Below are positions 60,330 through 64,000 of a stretch of DNA of 64,000 nt, one piece after another. The stretch lies in NCBI GenBank assembly GCA_963652365.1, contig CAVJTH010000003.1, forward strand, positions 1 through 64,000, written 5' to 3'. Both the position numbers and the translations under genes were made by a program. This stretch comes from Hallerella sp963652365. Its GTDB lineage: Bacteria > Fibrobacterota > Fibrobacteria > Fibrobacterales > Fibrobacteraceae. Under the pieces are notes generated by a model, which made no database searches, was not told where the DNA came from, and saw only the letters and a list, made by a program, of their open reading frames with translations. The stretch's first letter is position 1. Each line of letters opens with the position of its first letter.

Positions 60330-61133
60330 TCAATAAAGCAAGACGCCGCCCATGCGGAACTTCCACCAGCCGTCATTTTCCAGCAGTTTTCCCGGGCTGT
60401 ATTCCGCATAAAATCCCAGGGGATTCTTCATCTTCACAAAGGCGTTCACGCCAAGCGTCATCACGTTGGCGCGTTTCGCGTAGGCCGGCAAGTTTTCCTT
60501 GCCATGGTCTTCACCCATTATGTCAATGTTTGGAAAATCATAATTTCCGACAGTTGAACCCGCACTGTTCAGGGCAATCCGTTCGTAATTCGCGTAGGCG
60601 CCAACCGCCAGATTTTTTCCGACATCGAGCATGGCGCCGCCACCAAGGTTGTAGAGAATGAACCCGTCGAAGCGCCCAAAGGAATCGTCGGAGTTTGGTT
60701 CGGAATCATCCTGTAAGTTTGGGTAGAATCCGCCGACAAGGGAAACGCCGGTCCCGAAATAGAAAGCCCCAATCCACTGGACCATGCTCGGGCGAATGCC
60801 GATGTCTAGCGGGATGGTGAGCGGAACGGAAAGGAACATACCGCCATTTTGACCGAACAAGGAATAGTTGAAAGACAGCAGACTTGCTCTTAAACTCAGA
60901 GCGCCGCCGGAAATTTCAGTGTCACAATGTGAAGACGAAATAAATCTGTCCTCGCCTGCGGCAACAAGGGTCTGCCCAGCTTCGACAAACCGGAATTTCC
61001 TTTCCTCTGTCGAATACCTTGTCGCGGCTGCCTCGCCGAGCAGATTCCCCGAAGTGGAAACGGCGCAGCCGGAAAAAACGCTGGCAACGATACACCAAAA
61101 GAGCAATCGAAATCTAGTCCCGCACGTTTGCAT
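60330..61133 (-). CDS. Lipoprotein with barrel-like features, 267 aa
   Basis: A signal sequence (MQTCGTRFRLLFWCIVASVF) ends in the lipobox FSGC. The mature protein has alternating beta strands (FLSVPLTIPLDIGIRPSMVQ, FILYNLGGGAMLDVGKNLAV), ends in FRMGGVLLY, and looks like an outer-membrane barrel or lipocalin-like protein. Its ATG lies inside the end of the upstream hydrolase gene (20-base overlap), so both are co-transcribed. No family is recognised. Confidence 0.72.
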   Translation of the reverse strand: MQTCGTRFRLLFWCIVASVFSGCAVSTSGNLLGEAAATRYSTEERKFRFVEAGQTLVAAGEDRFISSSHCDTEISGGALSLRASLLSFNYSLFGQNGGMFLSVPLTIPLDIGIRPSMVQWIGAFYFGTGVSLVGGFYPNLQDDSEPNSDDSFGRFDGFILYNLGGGAMLDVGKNLAVGAYANYERIALNSAGSTVGNYDFPNIDIMGEDHGKENLPAYAKRANVMTLGVNAFVKMKNPLGFYAEYSPGKLLENDGWWKFRMGGVLLY

Positions 61134-64000
61134 ATTCCACCTTCGCCGAAATTCCGGTTCCATTCCAGGGAGTTCCCCATAAGATTTCCTTGTTTTCATC
61201 GACAACGACCAAGCCAAGGAATTGCTTGTCAAACTCTTCCCAGTTCGTCAGGCGAATTCCGATATTTCCAGAAAAAACCTCCTGTCCCGGATAAAGGATG
61301 TGCTCGTCAAAAGCGATTTCAAACATCCAGACATTATCCGCGATTCTTGTCAAGGAAGGCGTGGATTCCGGCGTGTACCAATCTTCGACTTGGTCAAAAG
61401 CGCATCCGAAAGGAGCAGAAACGTAGCCACGGATTCCATAGTTCTTCAACGCGACGGAGCCCGTGTTGGTTATTCTAAACTCCGGCTTCAGCATGTTTCT
61501 TTCGTGAATTGCCGCATCGCTAAATTTCAATTCGACAGATTTTTTCGCGATGGTTGCAGCCTCTCTAGGAAGCGAAGGAGGTATTCCCCACAATATATTG
61601 CCGTCCAGATCATAAACGACGATCTTATCGTTGATGCGCGGATAGCCGAGACTGTAATTCGCAGAATAATCCTGACGATGATTCCAATCTTCATCATATC
61701 GGTAATAGTGAAGTCGTATCTGATACCCGTCTTTGCCGGGATGGGCTGTCTGCGGTAACAAGACCGCGCCAGAAAGATCTATTACAAACCGCCAGTTGTC
61801 ATCGCCAAGGTGCTCCATGCTGACGGGATAGTTCGGGTAATCCAGATCGACAACGGGAACTCTTGCCGGATCTGCCGTAAAGTAATAGGCAACCTTAAAA
61901 CCGTTTATCGGCTTGTCACCAACATTGGCAACGATTATCTTCGGTCGAGAGGTGTTCTTTTCCGACAATCCGGCTTCGTAATGAACAACCGCCACATTTC
62001 CAGGATTGCCTACCCGTTTTGTAGCCACTTCGGGCCTTGCCTGCGTTTTGGGATCCGTGGCAGTTCCAGAACCAGCAAGCAACGAAGCCACCGTGGAAGA
62101 GGATTCGTCTCCATAAATTTGAACTACCGCATTGTTCCGCGTCTTGAGAGGAACCGCCAATGTCTTCATGCGTCCATCGTATGTATTGGCAAAGACTTCG
62201 ACAGTTTCCCCCGTTCTTTTTAGCCCGACTTGCCAGCGAGCCCTGTTGTTTGACAACGTTGCAAGATGTTCCCGTCCGTTTTCGTCTTTATGCCACACGT
62301 ACGTTCCATATTCAGGAGCGAAAGCTGCGACAAGAACTGGGACACCTTCATGGGAAATGCCGATTCCCTGAAAGCCAGGCGACAAATACAAGGGCTTGAG
62401 ATTAAAATCGCCGGAGACGCCAAGTTCCTGAACGGAAACAGCCTTGCCCGTTCCGTTCGGCCCGACAACAGTCCCGAGACTCGCCCGCTCGGGAACTTTC
62501 AAAAAGTCGCTACTGTCCATGTTGTCCGGGCATAGATAGGAGTCCAGTGCACACAAGAGATCCAGTCCCATCCTGGAAGCTCCCGGGACTCGCGCCGATT
62601 GAATCGACTTGTTTAAAAAATCAATCTTGCCGTAATTCCCTTGACCGATAAATTCCCCGTGCGCTACCATGTTTACCGGCAATACGTCCGGAGTCTGTGC
62701 TTTATAGATACTGTAAGTCCTCGGTCTGTGAAATTCAGGAATGTCATTCCACGAGCCAAAAGTCTGGCTTTCCACGGGAACGAGCAGGTCCGTTTTCGAA
62801 AGCCATTGGTTCATCAAGGAGTTTAGGAATCCGGACAGCTCGTTGATTCCCTCGACGCCCTTTAGAGCTACGTTCTCCGAACTTTTGACATATTCGCTCA
62901 ATACTTGCAAGGCATCGACGCAAAAGTTTCTTGATTCTTCGTCTCCAGTACAGAATTCCGTCGCTTTCTCCTGGATCTGGCCTAGAAAATAGGGTTTCAA
63001 TCCGCTCATGTCATACGAATACATGGGTTGCAAGACAAGTCTGTTTCCGTTGGGCAGCGTCGGATAGAAATTCAAATTCGCGATAAAGGATGAGCGCGAG
63101 CCAAGATGCTTTCCAGAAACGTGCATTTTCCAAGCCAGATCTCGAATATTTTTTAAATCGTCGATTTCAATAGTCTTATTGGCAGGTGTATCATCCATTA
63201 ATGGGACATCTTTTAACGTTTCTATTTCATAATCGCCCAAATAGTTGCCATTAATTTTCATTGAAATATCTGTATTTAAGCCTAAAATTGATCCTACCGA
63301 AGTTAAATCGAAAGCGGTAGCCCACCCACCATAAACGACAGCAAGCGCATTTTTATACCATTCTCGTTTCCAAGCCGTCTTTGCCCCTTCGCTGGCCAAA
63401 CGCCCCCAATCGACATCCACTCCCGCAGAAATCAAGGTCTTGTCGCGATTGACAACGGGTTTGTCGATTTCCTTTTCGGATTTTCCCTCGCTCCTGCGCG
63501 ATTCATAGGCGATTTCTTCGAGACGATGCTGATTTTCCAAATCTTCAAGCAGTTCCAATACGGAAGAATATTCAGGCATCTCCCGCAATGCGCTTTTTGT
63601 ATCGGCGATAGGCGTTCCTAGATGAGGTGTATTGACAGTAACCAGCTTGCGGATATGGTTCGCTGCATTCGCGGCACCGCTTGGACAGTTGGGACAGTCC
63701 GTCTGCAAACCCCTTAGCATTTCCCGAACAACCAAGCCTCCCTGGCTGTGTCCGACCACGTCCATTTTTAACGACTCGTCCGTTTGCCAAGCGCTTCCAA
63801 AGTGAAGCGTTAGCTTTTCTTGCAATTTCAAATAGAAATGATACGATATCGAATGTTGCGCATTCCCAAACTTCCATTCTGGCGAAGGCTGTTCGCCATT
63901 TTCGTTGACTGTCGCATTGAAAAAGTAGATTCCATTGGAATTGATGCCTTCTTCGGAAACATCAAGTCCCTGGTAGCGAGCCAGGATATCGGGAAGTCCA
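61114..64000 (-). CDS. Alpha/beta hydrolase with tandem CBM3-like modules, partial (runs off right edge)
   Basis: The minus-strand frame is open to base 64000, so the N-terminus lies outside the window. The nucleophile elbow MDVVGHSQGGLVVREM is PGAP1/lipase-like and is followed by LVTVNTPHLGTPIAD. After a middle region, two similar beta modules follow: about 61590-62010 (RPKIIVANVGDKPINGFKVA ... GNILWGIPP) and 61170-61545 (LKPEFRITNTGSVALKNYG ... KEILWGTPW). Each resembles family 3 carbohydrate-binding modules (P-x-I-x-N-x-G...Y-F/G-Y). An esterase or lipase attached to plant fibre is inferred. The hydrolase active-site Asp and His are not identified with certainty. Confidence 0.8.
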   Translation of the reverse strand, partial: GLPDILARYQGLDVSEEGINSNGIYFFNATVNENGEQPSPEWKFGNAQHSISYHFYLKLQEKLTLHFGSAWQTDESLKMDVVGHSQGGLVVREMLRGLQTDCPNCPSGAANAANHIRKLVTVNTPHLGTPIADTKSALREMPEYSSVLELLEDLENQHRLEEIAYESRRSEGKSEKEIDKPVVNRDKTLISAGVDVDWGRLASEGAKTAWKREWYKNALAVVYGGWATAFDLTSVGSILGLNTDISMKINGNYLGDYEIETLKDVPLMDDTPANKTIEIDDLKNIRDLAWKMHVSGKHLGSRSSFIANLNFYPTLPNGNRLVLQPMYSYDMSGLKPYFLGQIQEKATEFCTGDEESRNFCVDALQVLSEYVKSSENVALKGVEGINELSGFLNSLMNQWLSKTDLLVPVESQTFGSWNDIPEFHRPRTYSIYKAQTPDVLPVNMVAHGEFIGQGNYGKIDFLNKSIQSARVPGASRMGLDLLCALDSYLCPDNMDSSDFLKVPERASLGTVVGPNGTGKAVSVQELGVSGDFNLKPLYLSPGFQGIGISHEGVPVLVAAFAPEYGTYVWHKDENGREHLATLSNNRARWQVGLKRTGETVEVFANTYDGRMKTLAVPLKTRNNAVVQIYGDESSSTVASLLAGSGTATDPKTQARPEVATKRVGNPGNVAVVHYEAGLSEKNTSRPKIIVANVGDKPINGFKVAYYFTADPARVPVVDLDYPNYPVSMEHLGDDNWRFVIDLSGAVLLPQTAHPGKDGYQIRLHYYRYDEDWNHRQDYSANYSLGYPRINDKIVVYDLDGNILWGIPPSLPREAATIAKKSVELKFSDAAIHERNMLKPEFRITNTGSVALKNYGIRGYVSAPFGCAFDQVEDWYTPESTPSLTRIADNVWMFEIAFDEHILYPGQEVFSGNIGIRLTNWEEFDKQFLGLVVVDENKEILWGTPWNGTGISAKVEYANVRD

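Noticed and set aside
1..64000. CRISPR array, tRNA or rRNA genes, transposase or integrase
   Set aside because: No regularly spaced direct repeats, no cloverleaf candidates, no ribosomal RNA segments and no DDE or recombinase motifs were found by eye in the gaps between genes. A small tRNA could still be missed without a covariance search.

Overview
The window comes from a Fibrobacterota bacterium, Fibrobacter or a close relative. The evidence is a lipoprotein carrying the Fibrobacter-type FISUMP repeat domain, a second FISUMP-like fragment, a poly-serine linker protein, several lipoproteins and outer-membrane barrels, and promoter elements of the form TAnnTTTG, the -7 element typical of the Fibrobacteres-Chlorobi-Bacteroidetes group. 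Core genes are about 55-58% GC in sampled lines. The left end (1-5000) is lower, and part of the right third is near 32-38%. No tRNA, rRNA, CRISPR array, transposase or integrase was seen.

Layout. 1-3119: an AT-rich surface-protein operon (partial FISUMP lipoprotein, 777-residue Cys-rich secreted protein, DUF805 protein). 3281-4874: a three-gene toxin-antitoxin locus of HipBST type with its promoter. 5013-6170: a lone type I restriction specificity subunit (HsdS). 6353-10144: a large TPR/DUF3857/transglutaminase lipoprotein. 10203-15840: gap, a lipoprotein, an EamA transporter, a small Cys protein, a barrel protein, and a TPP riboswitch controlling the thiamine-precursor transporter CytX. 16036-17924: a JAMM-like protein paired with a lipoprotein. 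18124-26413: parE-parC, an NrnA phosphoesterase, a NERD helicase and a glycosyltransferase. 26405-28317 (minus strand): gmd-rmd for GDP-rhamnose. 28340-31928: envelope proteins, including two DUF5683-like ones. 31986-33058: rpsF-rpsR-rplI. 33153-35250: a barrel protein and fabF. 35340-39468: orn, a transpeptidase, lgt and an AGCS symporter. 39530-44566: an RBBP9-like hydrolase divergent from a giant 2-hydroxyacyl-CoA dehydratase activase.

44563-60146 is a defence island and the main point of interest. An eight-gene, tightly coupled plus-strand operon encodes a PAPS-reductase/ferredoxin protein (DndC/BrxP class), DUF4007, a large BrxC-like P-loop ATPase, a cysteine desulfurase (DndA class), a phospholipase-D/DEAD helicase, a 50-residue protein, a DndD-like SMC ATPase and a 174-residue helical protein. 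An HNH nuclease gene lies upstream on the opposite strand. Downstream, facing the operon, is a DUF262/DUF1524 nuclease resembling SspE and GmrSD. The gene set suggests DNA phosphorothioation-type modification coupled to restriction, but it does not match canonical Dnd, Ssp or BREX. The operon changes base composition sharply near 51,980. Its first gene has no ordinary start codon where its conserved N-terminus begins, and the DUF262 gene seems to have lost its C-terminal module by a frameshift.

60330-64000 (minus strand) holds a lipoprotein and a large secreted-type alpha/beta hydrolase, cut by the window edge, with two tandem CBM3-like modules. These are consistent with a fibre-attached lifestyle.
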